Positions 34,299 to 43,155 of a DNA stretch of 64,000 nt are shown here, piece after piece. Position 1 is the stretch's first letter. Each line of letters opens with the position of its first letter. Source of the stretch: Halorarum halophilum (GTDB lineage Archaea; Halobacteriota; Halobacteria; Halobacteriales; Haloferacaceae); assembly GCF_013401515.1 (NCBI RefSeq), contig NZ_CP058529.1, positions 186,001 through 250,000 on the forward strand. Direction: 5' to 3'. The position numbers were made by a program, and so were the translations under genes. The notes under the pieces were generated by a model. That model was given only the letters and a program-made list of their open reading frames with translations, had not been told where the DNA came from and made no database searches.

Positions 34299-36854
34299 GT
34301 GCAACTCACGCGACGCAAGCTACTGGTAGGGGGGGCGACGGGAGCGGCGGCCATCGGCGCCGCCGCTCTTCTCTCCGAAAGGGGGTCGCCGACCCCGCCA
34401 CCGACGAAACAGATGGAGGAGGATCGCGAGCGACGGCTCGCCGAACTGTTCGCGCCGGATCTCTACTTCGGCGCCGCCGAGGCGTGGTACCCGACCGACC
34501 CGCGGAACTACGAGTCGGAGACCGACGACGGGAGGACCATCGTGGACGGGTTCGACGCCCTCGACGGCTACGCGAGGGAGGTCACGGAGGCGGATGGCCT
34601 GCCCGCGCCGATCGCGTTCTACCACGGCCGGTTCTACGAGGGGACCGACCTCGGCGTGATCCAGTTCTGGTTCTACTCCGCGTTCGACCAGTTCTCCGTG
34701 AACTTCCACTGGCACGACTGGGAGGTGCTCCACGTGTTCTTCGACCTCGAGAGCGAGGAGCCCGAACTGTTCGTCGCCAGTTCCCACTCGCGGAAGGTGC
34801 CCAACAACGAGTTCCTCGACCCCGACGAGACGCGGCCGGCCGTCATCTCGGAGGTGGGGAGCCACTCGAGCGCGCTGGGGATGAACCAAGAGCGCGACAC
34901 GTTCCAGCGTTTCCCCCTCGGCGGCGACATCGCCGACATCACGAACAGCGTCCTCGACCTGATCGACATCCCCGCGGCGTACGGGCTCCCCCGGGACGAG
35001 GGGTTCGCGCTGCCCTACGCCGTCCCGGAACTGGACGGAACGCCGGTGTACGACCTCCCAGAACTGCCGAACGTCACCGCCGAGCACCTCGTCCCGGCGG
35101 AGCTGACGATCGACCCGTTCGACGAGTACGACTCGCCGCCGACCGAACTGCCGACCAGGGAGCGCGGGCTCCACCTGCGGTCGGAGAACCACCCGGACGC
35201 GGACGGAGCCGACGGCACCTACGCGCTCGAACACACCGACGCCGTGAACCACATCGAGGCGTTCACCGGTCCGCAACTGAGCTTCCAGTTCGCGGTCCCC
35301 CGGTTCGCCGAGGACGCGATCGCCGGCCACATCACCACCACGGGCGTCCCGTGGCACCAGCCGCGGTTCACGAACCCCGCCGCGGACGTGACCGACCCCA
35401 TCCACCGGAGCGCCCTCTCGGACCGGTACGAACTCGACATCAGCGGCACGCTCGGCGACGTCGTCGGCGTCCTCCGCGAGGCGACGACGTCCGACGAGGC
35501 GCCGGGGAGCAACGGCATCGACACCCGGAGCGTCCGCGTCGAAGGGGTCGCTCGGCTGGAGTCGGTGCCCGAAGCCGTGCCGACGTGGCACGGCGTCGCC
35601 GCGTTCCGCGACGTGCCGGAGGGTGGCCACCGCCTGACGGTGAACGGCGCCGGCCTGGCCCCCTACGCCGAACGCCTCGACCACGAGGAGGACGGGACGC
35701 CGACCGCGGCCGGTGCGGACGGCGCGGTGATCTCCCCGCCCAACGAGGACGCCGTGAAGGTCCGGGCGGGTGCCGGGTCGGACGGACCATCGGTCGCCGA
35801 CGTGACCGTCGAGGACGACTTCGCCGGAGCCGTCTACGCCGGTCGCCCCATCGTGGGGGAGGAGGGCGGCTTCGGGACGTACGTCCACCGGAACGGGGCG
35901 TTCACCGCCGAGATCACCGACGAGGAGGGGGAGGCCGGTGCGTTCCGGGTCAACCCCGACGCCGACCAGACGACCGCGACGGTGGCCGACCTCCGAACGG
36001 GGAAGGCGGCGCTCGCCGGCTTCGTCGACACGCTCCTCTCGGAGACGCTCGTCCAGACCGACTCCGTCGCGGAGAACGGCATCGACGCCATCGACGATGT
36101 GCCGACGCCGGACGACACGGTCGAACGCGGGGACGAGGCGGCGGCCGCCGTCGATGAGGCGGCTTCGAGGGTGGAGGCGGCGACGAACGGGACCGTCGAC
36201 GACGTCCGGAACGGAACCGGTGACGGCGTTCCGAACGGGACCGACGGCGACGTGGTGAACGGAAGCACCGGACCGAACTGTCCGTCCGACGGGAGCGCCA
36301 CCGGCGACGTCCTCACGGCCGCGAACGACACGGGCGACGACGTGCTCACGAGCGCGGACGGGACGACCGACGACGTCCTGAACGGGACCGTCACGGACGA
36401 CGGTACGACTGCCACCCCGACCGAGACCGACGACGGCCTGCTCGACGACGTCGACGACGACGGCGAGGAGGACCCCTTCCGCGACGAGTCGACGACCGCG
36501 AGCCCGGAGGACGGCGACGGGACGGACGACGCCGGCGACGGAACAGGGACGGAGGGCGGGAGGAACGGTGGTGGAAACGGTCCGGGAAGCGACCTCCCTC
36601 CCGGTTTCCCCGGGCTCCTCCGCGCGCTGGAGGCGTCGAGGCGGCAGGCGTCCCGCGCGGCCGAAGCTGCGGAGAACGGGAACGCGGAGGCTGCGGACCG
36701 GCGGCTTCACGGACTCCGGACGAGGCTCTCGGCGATCCTCGACGTGATCCACCGGGACCGCGGGCGGTTCCCGGAGACGTTCCCTGCGCTCGTGGAAAAG
36801 CGGGTCGCCCAGGCCGATCGTCGGATCGAGCAGGCGCTCGACTCGTCGTCCTGA
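34299..36854 (+). CDS. Tat-exported Vps62-like protein with sequon-rich acidic tail
   Basis: An 851-residue protein. The leader QLTRRKLLVGGATGAAAIGAAALL is a twin-arginine signal. Residues ~40-185 resemble the Vps62/DUF946 fold (LFAPDLYFGAAEAWYPTD, VIQFWFYSAFDQF, HWHDWEVLHVFFDL, VISEVGSHSS), a domain of unclear function in eukaryotic, bacterial and archaeal secreted proteins. A long beta-rich middle (~190-600) follows. A ~150-residue acidic region (~620-770) has at least six N-glycosylation sequons and repeated DDVLNGT-like units. A C-terminal helical bundle (~780-850) ends the protein. The GTG at 34299 is preferred because a GGGGGAG Shine-Dalgarno precedes it; a GTG at 34275 is the alternative. 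No function can be assigned. Confidence 0.7.
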   Translation: MQLTRRKLLVGGATGAAAIGAAALLSERGSPTPPPTKQMEEDRERRLAELFAPDLYFGAAEAWYPTDPRNYESETDDGRTIVDGFDALDGYAREVTEADGLPAPIAFYHGRFYEGTDLGVIQFWFYSAFDQFSVNFHWHDWEVLHVFFDLESEEPELFVASSHSRKVPNNEFLDPDETRPAVISEVGSHSSALGMNQERDTFQRFPLGGDIADITNSVLDLIDIPAAYGLPRDEGFALPYAVPELDGTPVYDLPELPNVTAEHLVPAELTIDPFDEYDSPPTELPTRERGLHLRSENHPDADGADGTYALEHTDAVNHIEAFTGPQLSFQFAVPRFAEDAIAGHITTTGVPWHQPRFTNPAADVTDPIHRSALSDRYELDISGTLGDVVGVLREATTSDEAPGSNGIDTRSVRVEGVARLESVPEAVPTWHGVAAFRDVPEGGHRLTVNGAGLAPYAERLDHEEDGTPTAAGADGAVISPPNEDAVKVRAGAGSDGPSVADVTVEDDFAGAVYAGRPIVGEEGGFGTYVHRNGAFTAEITDEEGEAGAFRVNPDADQTTATVADLRTGKAALAGFVDTLLSETLVQTDSVAENGIDAIDDVPTPDDTVERGDEAAAAVDEAASRVEAATNGTVDDVRNGTGDGVPNGTDGDVVNGSTGPNCPSDGSATGDVLTAANDTGDDVLTSADGTTDDVLNGTVTDDGTTATPTETDDGLLDDVDDDGEEDPFRDESTTASPEDGDGTDDAGDGTGTEGGRNGGGNGPGSDLPPGFPGLLRALEASRRQASRAAEAAENGNAEAADRRLHGLRTRLSAILDVIHRDRGRFPETFPALVEKRVAQADRRIEQALDSSS

Positions 36855-36974
36855 GGCCCGGTCTGGCGCCGCCCGGTTCCGCGGAGAACGACCGGCTACT
36901 GGTTGCACGACTCGGGGTGAGGGACGTTCCCGGTGAAGGGCACTCGTTAAGTGTGCGTACCCGTACCTCAACGT

Positions 36975-37880
36975 ATGAGCGAGACGGACCTCGAAGACCT
37001 CAAGCGCGGAACCGACCTCGTGAAGCGCGGTTTCGCGCGGATGCAGAAGGGCGGCGTCATCATGGACGTCGTCGATCCCGAGCAGGCGCGTATCGCGGAG
37101 GACGCGGGCGCTGTGGCGGTCATGTCCCTGGAGGCGGTCCCGGCGGACATCCGCAAGCGCGGCGGCGTCGCGCGGATGGCCGACCCCGGAAAGCTCGAGG
37201 AGATCATCGACGAGGTGTCCATCCCGGTGATGGGCAAGTGCCGCATCGGCCACACGGCCGAGGCGCAGATCCTCGAGGCGACGGGCGCCGACATGGTGGA
37301 CGAGTCCGAGGTGCTCACCACGGCGGACGAGCGCTACCACATCGACAAGCGCGAGTTCACCGCGCCGTTCGTCTGCGGCGCCCGGAACCTCGGCGAGGCG
37401 CTCCGGCGCATCGACGAGGGCGCGGCGATGATCCGCACGAAGGGCGAGGCCGGCACTGGCGACGTGAACCAGGCCGTGACCCACCAGCGCTCCATCCAGC
37501 GCTCCATCCGCCAGCTTTCGGGCATGGCGTTCGAGGAGCGCGACGAGTGGGCGCGGAAGAACGAGGCGCCGCGCGACCTCGTCCACGAGACGGCCGAGAT
37601 GGGCCGGCTCCCGGTCGTAAACTTCGCGGCCGGCGGCATCGCCACGCCGGCCGACGCCGCGCTGATGATGCAGCACGGCTGCGACGGCATCTTCGTCGGC
37701 TCGGGGATCTTCGGCGCGCAGGACCCCGCGAAGATGGGTTCGGCCATCGTCAGGGCCGTCAACAACTACGACGACCCTGAGACCCTGAAGGAGATCGCCA
37801 AGGGGATCGGCCGCGGCATGAAGGGCCAGGCGAACGAGACGATGCCCGAGGAGGAGAAGCTCCAGGGTCGCGGCGTCTGA
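36975..37880 (+). CDS. pdxS: pyridoxal 5'-phosphate synthase subunit PdxS
   Basis: A 301-residue TIM barrel that builds PLP from ribose 5-phosphate, glyceraldehyde 3-phosphate and ammonia supplied by the PdxT glutaminase. Catalytic residues can be placed by motif: Asp31 in [11 protein letters not shown], Lys88 in [10 protein letters not shown] and Lys156 in [11 protein letters not shown]. The phosphate sites [16 protein letters not shown] and [10 protein letters not shown] are intact. The ATG at 36975 gives the conserved N-terminus ([18 protein letters not shown]). The partner pdxT is not in this window. A T5 tract at 37921-37925 may terminate the transcript. Confidence 0.96.
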   Translation: MSETDLEDLKRGTDLVKRGFARMQKGGVIMDVVDPEQARIAEDAGAVAVMSLEAVPADIRKRGGVARMADPGKLEEIIDEVSIPVMGKCRIGHTAEAQILEATGADMVDESEVLTTADERYHIDKREFTAPFVCGARNLGEALRRIDEGAAMIRTKGEAGTGDVNQAVTHQRSIQRSIRQLSGMAFEERDEWARKNEAPRDLVHETAEMGRLPVVNFAAGGIATPADAALMMQHGCDGIFVGSGIFGAQDPAKMGSAIVRAVNNYDDPETLKEIAKGIGRGMKGQANETMPEEEKLQGRGV

Positions 37881-38062
37881 GCGGGTCGAGTAGACCGAAC
37901 ACACCACCGCACGACGAACCTTTTTGAACGATGACGGGGCCACACGCCCCGTGACCTGACGAGTCGCCGCAGGGCAGCGAGCGATCGCGCGGCGGACTGC
38001 CCAGCAGACGAACGCGCCGCCTGTCAGCCAGGTTCATCCATCGCGGGCACGTACGTCGGCAC
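37881..38062. other. intergenic stretch with two potential stem-loops
   Basis: After pdxS there is a T5 tract (37921-37925), then ACGGGGC-CACAC-GCCCCGT (37934-37952), a 7-bp perfect stem with a 5-base loop. A second stem pairs GGGCAG (37972-37977) with CTGCCC (37997-38002). This could be a terminator region or a small structured RNA. No C/D or H/ACA box set was convincing. Confidence 0.3.
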
Positions 38063-38542
38063 ATGAGCGACGAGGGTTCCGCCGCGGACGACCCGCTCGC
38101 CGGACTCGACACCACAGAGCACCCCGTCCTCCTCTTCGATGGCGTCTGTAACCTCTGCAACGGCGTCGTTCGAAACGTCGTCCGGTTCGACGCGGCCGGG
38201 ACGTTCCGGTTCGCCCCGCTCCAGTCGGAGGTCGGACGGGCGCTGCAGGAGCGACACGGCCTCGACGCCGACGAATTCGACTCGTTCGTGCTCGTCGAGG
38301 GCGGTCGCGCCTTCGAGAAGTCCACCGCTGCGCTCCGGGTCGCGCGCCGCCTCGACGGCCCGTGGCCGCTCCTCTGGCCGCTCGTGTACAGCCCCGAACG
38401 ACTGCGCGACGCGGGCTACGACCTCGTCGCGTCCCGCCGCTACCGGCTGTTCGGACGGACCGACGAGTGCCAGCTCCCGCCGCCAGAGCTCCGCGAACGG
38501 TTCGCCGACCGGGCGCTGGACGACGTGAGCGGGACCCAGTAG
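38063..38542 (+). CDS. DCC family thiol-disulfide oxidoreductase (DUF393)
   Basis: A 159-residue protein with the thioredoxin-like DCC motif FDGVCNLCNGVVR (Cys29, Cys32), followed by FRFAPLQSEVGRAL and a C-terminal region YRLFGRTDECQLPP. DUF393 proteins are predicted thiol-disulfide oxidoreductases; substrates are not established. The N-terminal ~18 residues are an acidic halophilic extension. Its stop codon abuts the thrB stop codon with no intervening base (tail to tail). This suggests overlapping 3' UTRs and mutual antisense transcription at the ends. Confidence 0.85.
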   Translation: MSDEGSAADDPLAGLDTTEHPVLLFDGVCNLCNGVVRNVVRFDAAGTFRFAPLQSEVGRALQERHGLDADEFDSFVLVEGGRAFEKSTAALRVARRLDGPWPLLWPLVYSPERLRDAGYDLVASRRYRLFGRTDECQLPPPELRERFADRALDDVSGTQ

Positions 38543-39418
38543 CTACAGTATCGTCGCGCCCCGCCCGACCCGGGTCTGGTAGGCCCGCGCCCCGACGCCG
38601 GCGTCGGCGAACGCTTCGACCATCGCTCCGGCGACCGCGCGGCGCTTCTCGGGGTAACACACCGCGAGCAGCGACGGTCCGGCGCCACTCACCGTGACGC
38701 CGGTCGCGCCGGTGTCGAAGGCCGCGTCCCGGACGGCGTGGTAGCCGGTGATGAGCTCCGCGCGCGCCGGGGTCACGACCGGGTCGTCCATCCCCTCGCC
38801 GACGAGCGTCGGGTCCGACCGGCACATCCCGGCGGTGAGCGTCGCGGCGTTCCCGACCGTCTCGACGTGGTCGGCCATCGAGAGCGACTCGGGGACCACC
38901 TCGCGCGCGTCGCGGGTCGAGACTGCCACCTCGGGCAGGCAGGCGACGAGCGAGACGTCCGCGTCGACGCGGGTGACGTCGTCGCCGCGGATGATCGTGA
39001 AGCCGCCGAGCAGCGACGGGGCCACGTTGTCCGCGTGCGCGGTGCCGGAGACGACGGCCTCGCCCTTCGCGGCGACCGACACGAGCTCCTTCGGGGTGTG
39101 GCCGCGGTCGTAGAGTTCGTTCAGGGCGAGCGCGGCTGCGGCCGCGGAGGCGGCAGAGGAACCGAGTCCCGAGGCCGGGCGGACGCCCTTGTCGATGCTG
39201 ATGTGTGCGGGCGCCTCGAGCGCCTCGGCGACAGCGCCGACGGTGTTACCGTCCGGATCCTCGGGGATGTACTGTGCACCCGCGCCGGTGACGTCGATCG
39301 ACGTCTCGCTCGCGCGCTCGACGGTGACGGTGTCCGCTGGGCGTTCGAGGGCGACGCCGAAGGTGTCGTACCCACTCCCGAGGTTAGCGCTCGTCGCCGG
39401 GGCGCGGGCGGTGACCAT
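38543..39418 (-). CDS. thrB: homoserine kinase
   Basis: A 291-residue GHMP kinase that phosphorylates homoserine on the way to threonine. Motif 1 is ARAPATSANLGSGYDTFGVAL. Motif 2, GVRPASGLGSSAASAAAAA, is the ATP phosphate loop. Motif 3 is TGVTVSGAGPSLLAVC. Length agrees with ThrB. The ATG at 39418 gives the family's N-terminus; the longer frame adds nine unconserved residues. No other threonine genes are adjacent. A small membrane protein gene lies 56 bp upstream in the same direction and might share its transcript. Confidence 0.93.
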   Translation of the reverse strand: MVTARAPATSANLGSGYDTFGVALERPADTVTVERASETSIDVTGAGAQYIPEDPDGNTVGAVAEALEAPAHISIDKGVRPASGLGSSAASAAAAALALNELYDRGHTPKELVSVAAKGEAVVSGTAHADNVAPSLLGGFTIIRGDDVTRVDADVSLVACLPEVAVSTRDAREVVPESLSMADHVETVGNAATLTAGMCRSDPTLVGEGMDDPVVTPARAELITGYHAVRDAAFDTGATGVTVSGAGPSLLAVCYPEKRRAVAGAMVEAFADAGVGARAYQTRVGRGATIL

Positions 39419-39474
39419 GGCGAATCGGTGTGATGGGGTGGGCAAAAGGGTTCGCGTTCGACCGAACAGTTCCG

Positions 39475-39723
39475 CTAGTCCCGCGCCGTCACGAACAGCA
39501 GCGGCCCGACCACCAGGAGGACGATGCCGAGGAACAGGTAGTGGACCGGCACGAGGTTCTGGGGCGTGAGCATGAACACGATTCCGAAGAGGATCGTGTT
39601 GAGCGCGAGCACCTTACGCGAGAGCAGCAACGTCGCCACCGTCGTGAGGATGAACCCGAGCAGGATCGCCTGCCCCACGTTGTAATCGAGCAGGAAACTG
39701 TCGATGACCTGTAGCGGCAGCAT
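39475..39723 (-). CDS. small membrane protein with three helices
   Basis: An 82-residue, very hydrophobic protein. Predicted helices fall at about residues 17-33 (GQAILLGFILTTVATLLL), 38-53 (LALNTILFGIVFMLTP) and 59-78 (VHYLFLGIVLLVVGPLLFVT). No enzymatic motif is visible. The gene belongs to small haloarchaeal membrane proteins of unknown role. It lies upstream of thrB on the same strand, separated by 56 bp. A start at 39723 is the only ATG. Confidence 0.65.
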   Translation of the reverse strand: MLPLQVIDSFLLDYNVGQAILLGFILTTVATLLLSRKVLALNTILFGIVFMLTPQNLVPVHYLFLGIVLLVVGPLLFVTARD

Positions 39724-39820
39724 TCTTACACCGAGTTGGCTTCGGGGCCCGCATTAACGTTCCGTTCTTCCCGTCGAATTCCGGTGGATGGGCGACGCGG
39801 CCGGACGCCGTCCGCCGACC

Positions 39821-40075
39821 TCACTCCTTCCCGTCGCGGCCCGACTCGTCGGTCGGCCCGGTGATGTCCAGCGGGCGGATCCAGCCGTACCAGAGGACGA
39901 AGACGGTGCCGCCGTAACCGAGGATGAACACGATGCGGCCGAGTTCGTTGTAGCCGAGCAGGCCCAGTTGGCGGCGGACAATCCCGGTCCCGGCGATACC
40001 GACGACCAGCACGACCGCGAGCAGGATGCGATCGCGCGTGACGAGCGTCCGCCAGTTCCCGTCGGAGTCGGTCAT
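39821..40075 (-). CDS. small two-helix membrane protein
   Basis: An 84-residue protein with two membrane segments, about residues 17-32 (ILLAVVLVVGIAGTGIV) and 48-66 (IVFILGYGGTVFVLWYGWI), a polar N-terminus and an acidic C-terminal tail. No family could be recognised with certainty. The ATG at 40075 is clear. It is divergent from the acetyltransferase gene, with 108 bp between the starts. Confidence 0.6.
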   Translation of the reverse strand: MTDSDGNWRTLVTRDRILLAVVLVVGIAGTGIVRRQLGLLGYNELGRIVFILGYGGTVFVLWYGWIRPLDITGPTDESGRDGKE

Positions 40076-40183
40076 GGTCCTGCTCGGTTCGCCCGGCAGG
40101 TGAACCCCCCGATTCCGACCGCGCCGTGGCACCACGCGGCAGGGCGACGCAAGGGCTATACGGTACCCGTCTCGACGCCTGCC

Positions 40184-41410
40184 ATGGAGTACGCCGCGGT
40201 CCCCGACGACCACGAGGAGACCTACGACCGGGTTCTCCTGCACGCGTTCGCCCCCGAACGCGGACCGGACCCCGACCGCGACGGTCCGGACCGCCCCGCG
40301 TCCTTCCACCGTCGCGGGATGTACGAGGTTCCCGCCGGCACGCCGTCGGCGGAACGATCGGCCGAGGACCTGGTCACGGTGTGTGGATACTACGACTTCT
40401 CGGCCAGGATCCGGGGGGCGTTCCACCCGGTCGGCGGCGTCGCCGCGGTCGCGTCCCCGCCCGAGCACCGACGCCGCGGCATCGTCCGCGAGATGCTCGC
40501 GGAGCTGCACGACGAGTTCAGGTCGGACGGCGTCGCCTTCGCCGCGCTCTGGCCGTTCGAGTACTCGTTCTACCGCCGCCTCGGGTACGCCCGCGTGAAC
40601 GACTACGCGCGCCTGACGGTTCCCCCAGCGGAACTCGAGGGCGCCGTCCCCCCACCCGACGGCGAGTTCGTGCGGCTCTCGGCGGACGACTGGGAGCGGC
40701 TCGACGGCGTGTACGCCGCAGCCGCGACCGAGCCGCTCGGCCTCGACAGGACCGAGGACTGGTGGCGCTATCGCGTGTTCCGGTCCTGGGAGACGGACCC
40801 GTTCGTCTACGGCTGGGAGCGTGATGGCGAACTCCGGGGGTACGTGGTGTACTCCGTATCGGACGACGAGGGAGAGCACGGCAGGACGCTCGTCGCCCGT
40901 GAACTGGTCGGCGTCGACCGGGAGGCGCGCGGGCACCTCCTGCGCTTCTGCCGGAACCACGACTCGCAGGTCGAGCGCGTCCGGCTGATCGGCCGGGACG
41001 ACGCTCGGCTGTTCGACCGCCTCACCGACCCGTCGGCGGTCGAGACCGAGGTGGAGCCCGGTCCGATGTTCCGTCTCGTGGACGTGTCCGCGGGGTTGTC
41101 GTCGCTCTCGTACCCCGACGGTGTCTCTGGGGAGGTGGTCCTCGGGGTGACGGACGACCACTGCGAGTGGAACGACGGAACCGTCGAACTGCGCGTCGAC
41201 GGCGGGTCGGCGACGTGCGAGCCGACGGACGCGGAGCCGGACGTCTCACTCGACGTCGGCGCGCTCTCCCGGCTCGCGGTCGGTTCGCACACGGTAGGTC
41301 GGCTGGAGGAACTGGGCCACGCCACCGTCACGTCCGGGGGCGGGGACGGACTGGAGACGCTCGAAGCCGCGTTCCCGGGGACGAGGCCGTTCCTCCGCGA
41401 GGGGTTCTGA
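40184..41410 (+). CDS. Eis-like GNAT N-acetyltransferase
   Basis: A 408-residue protein with the tripartite layout of Eis-type acetyltransferases. An N-terminal GNAT domain has the acetyl-CoA loop (VGGVAAVASPPEHRRRGIVR, about residues 82-105) and ALWPFEYSFYRRLGY. A second degenerate GNAT domain (about 170-285) and a C-terminal SCP2-like domain (VVLGVTDDHCEWNDGTVEL, about 310-405) follow. Eis proteins acetylate amines such as aminoglycosides or protein lysines; the haloarchaeal substrate is unknown. An upstream TATA-like GGGCTATACGG at 40153-40163 fits a short leader. The start at 40184 is the first ATG after it. Confidence 0.82.
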   Translation: MEYAAVPDDHEETYDRVLLHAFAPERGPDPDRDGPDRPASFHRRGMYEVPAGTPSAERSAEDLVTVCGYYDFSARIRGAFHPVGGVAAVASPPEHRRRGIVREMLAELHDEFRSDGVAFAALWPFEYSFYRRLGYARVNDYARLTVPPAELEGAVPPPDGEFVRLSADDWERLDGVYAAAATEPLGLDRTEDWWRYRVFRSWETDPFVYGWERDGELRGYVVYSVSDDEGEHGRTLVARELVGVDREARGHLLRFCRNHDSQVERVRLIGRDDARLFDRLTDPSAVETEVEPGPMFRLVDVSAGLSSLSYPDGVSGEVVLGVTDDHCEWNDGTVELRVDGGSATCEPTDAEPDVSLDVGALSRLAVGSHTVGRLEELGHATVTSGGGDGLETLEAAFPGTRPFLREGF

Positions 41411-41463
41411 GCGGCGACGGTAGGTCGCTCGCGACCGAAGGCGAGACCTGGACGACGGGCCAC

Positions 41464-42282
41464 TCACTCCGCGACGCTCGCGAAGAAGGAGGTCGCCGCA
41501 CCGGCGAGCACGGCACCGACGGGCGCCGCCACGACGGCGGCCAGGAGGACGCCTGGAACGCCGTCCGCGTACGCCAATGCACTTACGAACGGTGAGCAAA
41601 CGAGAACCGTCAGCGCGTAGCCGACGGTGAACCCGACGTACGGACCAGTCGTGGAGAGCGAGACGCTACGGTCGAGCGCTCGGCGGAAGCCGTAGTCGTG
41701 CGTGACGGCGATGAAGGGGGTCCCGTACGCGACGTAGAGCACGGCGAGTCCCACGAGGATGCCGACGAGTACGAGGCCGACGCTCCCGCCGCTCGCGAGC
41801 GCCAGGAGCGCGAGGAGGAGCGCCCAGAGCGCGACAGCAGCCTCGAAGAGGAACACGGGGACGAAGTACCGGCGGGCGGCCGTGGCGAACGACGGTCGGT
41901 CACCTCCGCCGACGAGTCCGGCGAGGACGCCGAGGATGCCGGCGCCGAGGACGGCCCGGATGACGGTGCCGACCACCAGTAGCGCCGCCCCCTCCGGCCC
42001 GAAAGCTCGGACGACGCCGTCGGTCACGCTCACCTGCCCCGTCGTGTTGAGGAACGACCAGAGGTCGGGCGTGGGGGAGGGGAGGCCGAGCGTTACCGAG
42101 AGCATCTCGTTACTGGCGAGCACGTCGTCGAATCTGTCGACCCCGAGCAGCGCCGTCAGCAGCGTCACGAGCGCGAGCGACGGTGCCCTCGAGACAGCGT
42201 CGACGCCGCGTTCGAGGTGGTCGAGATAGGAGTAGCTCCGATCGGCGGTGTCCGTCGGTTCGGAGGGTGCGGACGGGGACAT
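41464..42282 (-). CDS. multi-pass membrane protein (DUF7847-like)
   Basis: A 272-residue protein with about six membrane helices: LALVTLLTALLG, GAALLVVGTVIRAVLGAGIL, PVFLFEAAVALWALLLALLA, VGLVLVGILVGLAVLYVAYG, FTVGYALTVLVCSPFVSALA and LLAAVVAAPVGAVLAGAA. The segment YGTPFIAVTHDYGFRRALDRS between helices 4 and 5 is a recurrent pattern in haloarchaeal DUF7847-type proteins. That assignment is from memory and tentative. No catalytic residues are evident. It is convergent with the acetyltransferase, 53 bp apart. Confidence 0.65.
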   Translation of the reverse strand: MSPSAPSEPTDTADRSYSYLDHLERGVDAVSRAPSLALVTLLTALLGVDRFDDVLASNEMLSVTLGLPSPTPDLWSFLNTTGQVSVTDGVVRAFGPEGAALLVVGTVIRAVLGAGILGVLAGLVGGGDRPSFATAARRYFVPVFLFEAAVALWALLLALLALASGGSVGLVLVGILVGLAVLYVAYGTPFIAVTHDYGFRRALDRSVSLSTTGPYVGFTVGYALTVLVCSPFVSALAYADGVPGVLLAAVVAAPVGAVLAGAATSFFASVAE

Positions 42283-42386
42283 ACGTCCCGACGTCGGCGA
42301 GCGGTGAGGTAAGTGTCACGGAGTAGTGGAGTTCGAACGAACCCCGTCCCGGCCCTCCGGATTCGCCGAACATGGATTCGAGCGCC

Positions 42387-43109
42387 TCACGGATACTCGC
42401 TCAGCGCCTCGAACGCCCTGTCGACGATCGCCGGGTCGTACGTCCAGAAGCCGTAGAACGTGCCGGCCTCCTGCTCCTCGGCGACGAGCGCGCACTTCCA
42501 CTCGTCGTTCCCGTCCCCGTCGAACAGGAGGAACCAGTAGCGTCCGATCTGGTCGGACGGCTCGCTGTGGAAGGTCAGCGGCCAGTCCGAGGTGTCCTCC
42601 GTCGGCGCCTCGGGGACTGCGTAGACGTGGACGTCGAGTTCGGTCTCCTCGGCGAGTCGTCGGTAGATCCGCTCCTGGGAACGGAACGCGGACAGGGACT
42701 GGAACCCGACTCGGAACGTCCCCCGACCCAGCCGGTAGGCTCGCTCCTCGAGTTCCCGTGCGGTCGCCAGGAGCTGTCTCCGGTTCAGCGAGCCGAAGAC
42801 GGTGTCGTCGAGCAGTTCGAAGAGACTCCGGTACTCGGGGGGGAGCAGACCGAGATCCCAGGGCTGACGGATCGGCGGCGAGAGGAACGCCTGGAGGTCC
42901 TCGCGTCCGATAGCACAGCGGAACTCGTCGCCGTCGCGAACGATGACGAACTCGTCGGGGCCCCCGTCGGGAAGCGATCGGTGCTCGACGGCCACGTTTC
43001 GGGCACCGAACTGGGTGACAATGTCCGACTCCGTCGGTCCGTACACGACCAGCGACTTTCGCGTTCGTTCCGCCTCCTCGAGAAGTGTCGCGAGGGTCGG
43101 TTCGCTCAT
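42387..43109 (-). CDS. DICT sensory domain protein
   Basis: A 240-residue protein resembling the DICT domain, a sensor module linked to bacterial diguanylate cyclases and histidine kinases and common in haloarchaea. Supporting segments are the N-terminal LATLLEEAERTRKSLVVYGP and the central FRVGFQSLSAFRSQERIYRRLAEET. DVHVYAVPEAP and RYWFLLFDGDGNDEWKCALVAEE follow. No output domain is attached, so it probably acts through a partner. The winged-helix gene 46 bp upstream in the same direction is the obvious candidate, making a sensor-regulator pair. Confidence 0.75.
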   Translation of the reverse strand: MSEPTLATLLEEAERTRKSLVVYGPTESDIVTQFGARNVAVEHRSLPDGGPDEFVIVRDGDEFRCAIGREDLQAFLSPPIRQPWDLGLLPPEYRSLFELLDDTVFGSLNRRQLLATARELEERAYRLGRGTFRVGFQSLSAFRSQERIYRRLAEETELDVHVYAVPEAPTEDTSDWPLTFHSEPSDQIGRYWFLLFDGDGNDEWKCALVAEEQEAGTFYGFWTYDPAIVDRAFEALSEYP

Positions 43110-43155
43110 CCGCGGACGGCCCCCGGAAGCGGCCGTCTCCCTACCGACACGGGTC

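Noticed and set aside
34320-37943. 1207-codon open frame on the minus strand
   Set aside because: It lies antisense to the Tat-exported protein and pdxS. GC-rich codon bias keeps antisense frames open, and its translation is arginine/valine repetitive with no domain.
37934-37975. C/D box sRNA
   Set aside because: A weak CGATGA and a CTGA are present, but no second box pair or guide-length spacing could be found.
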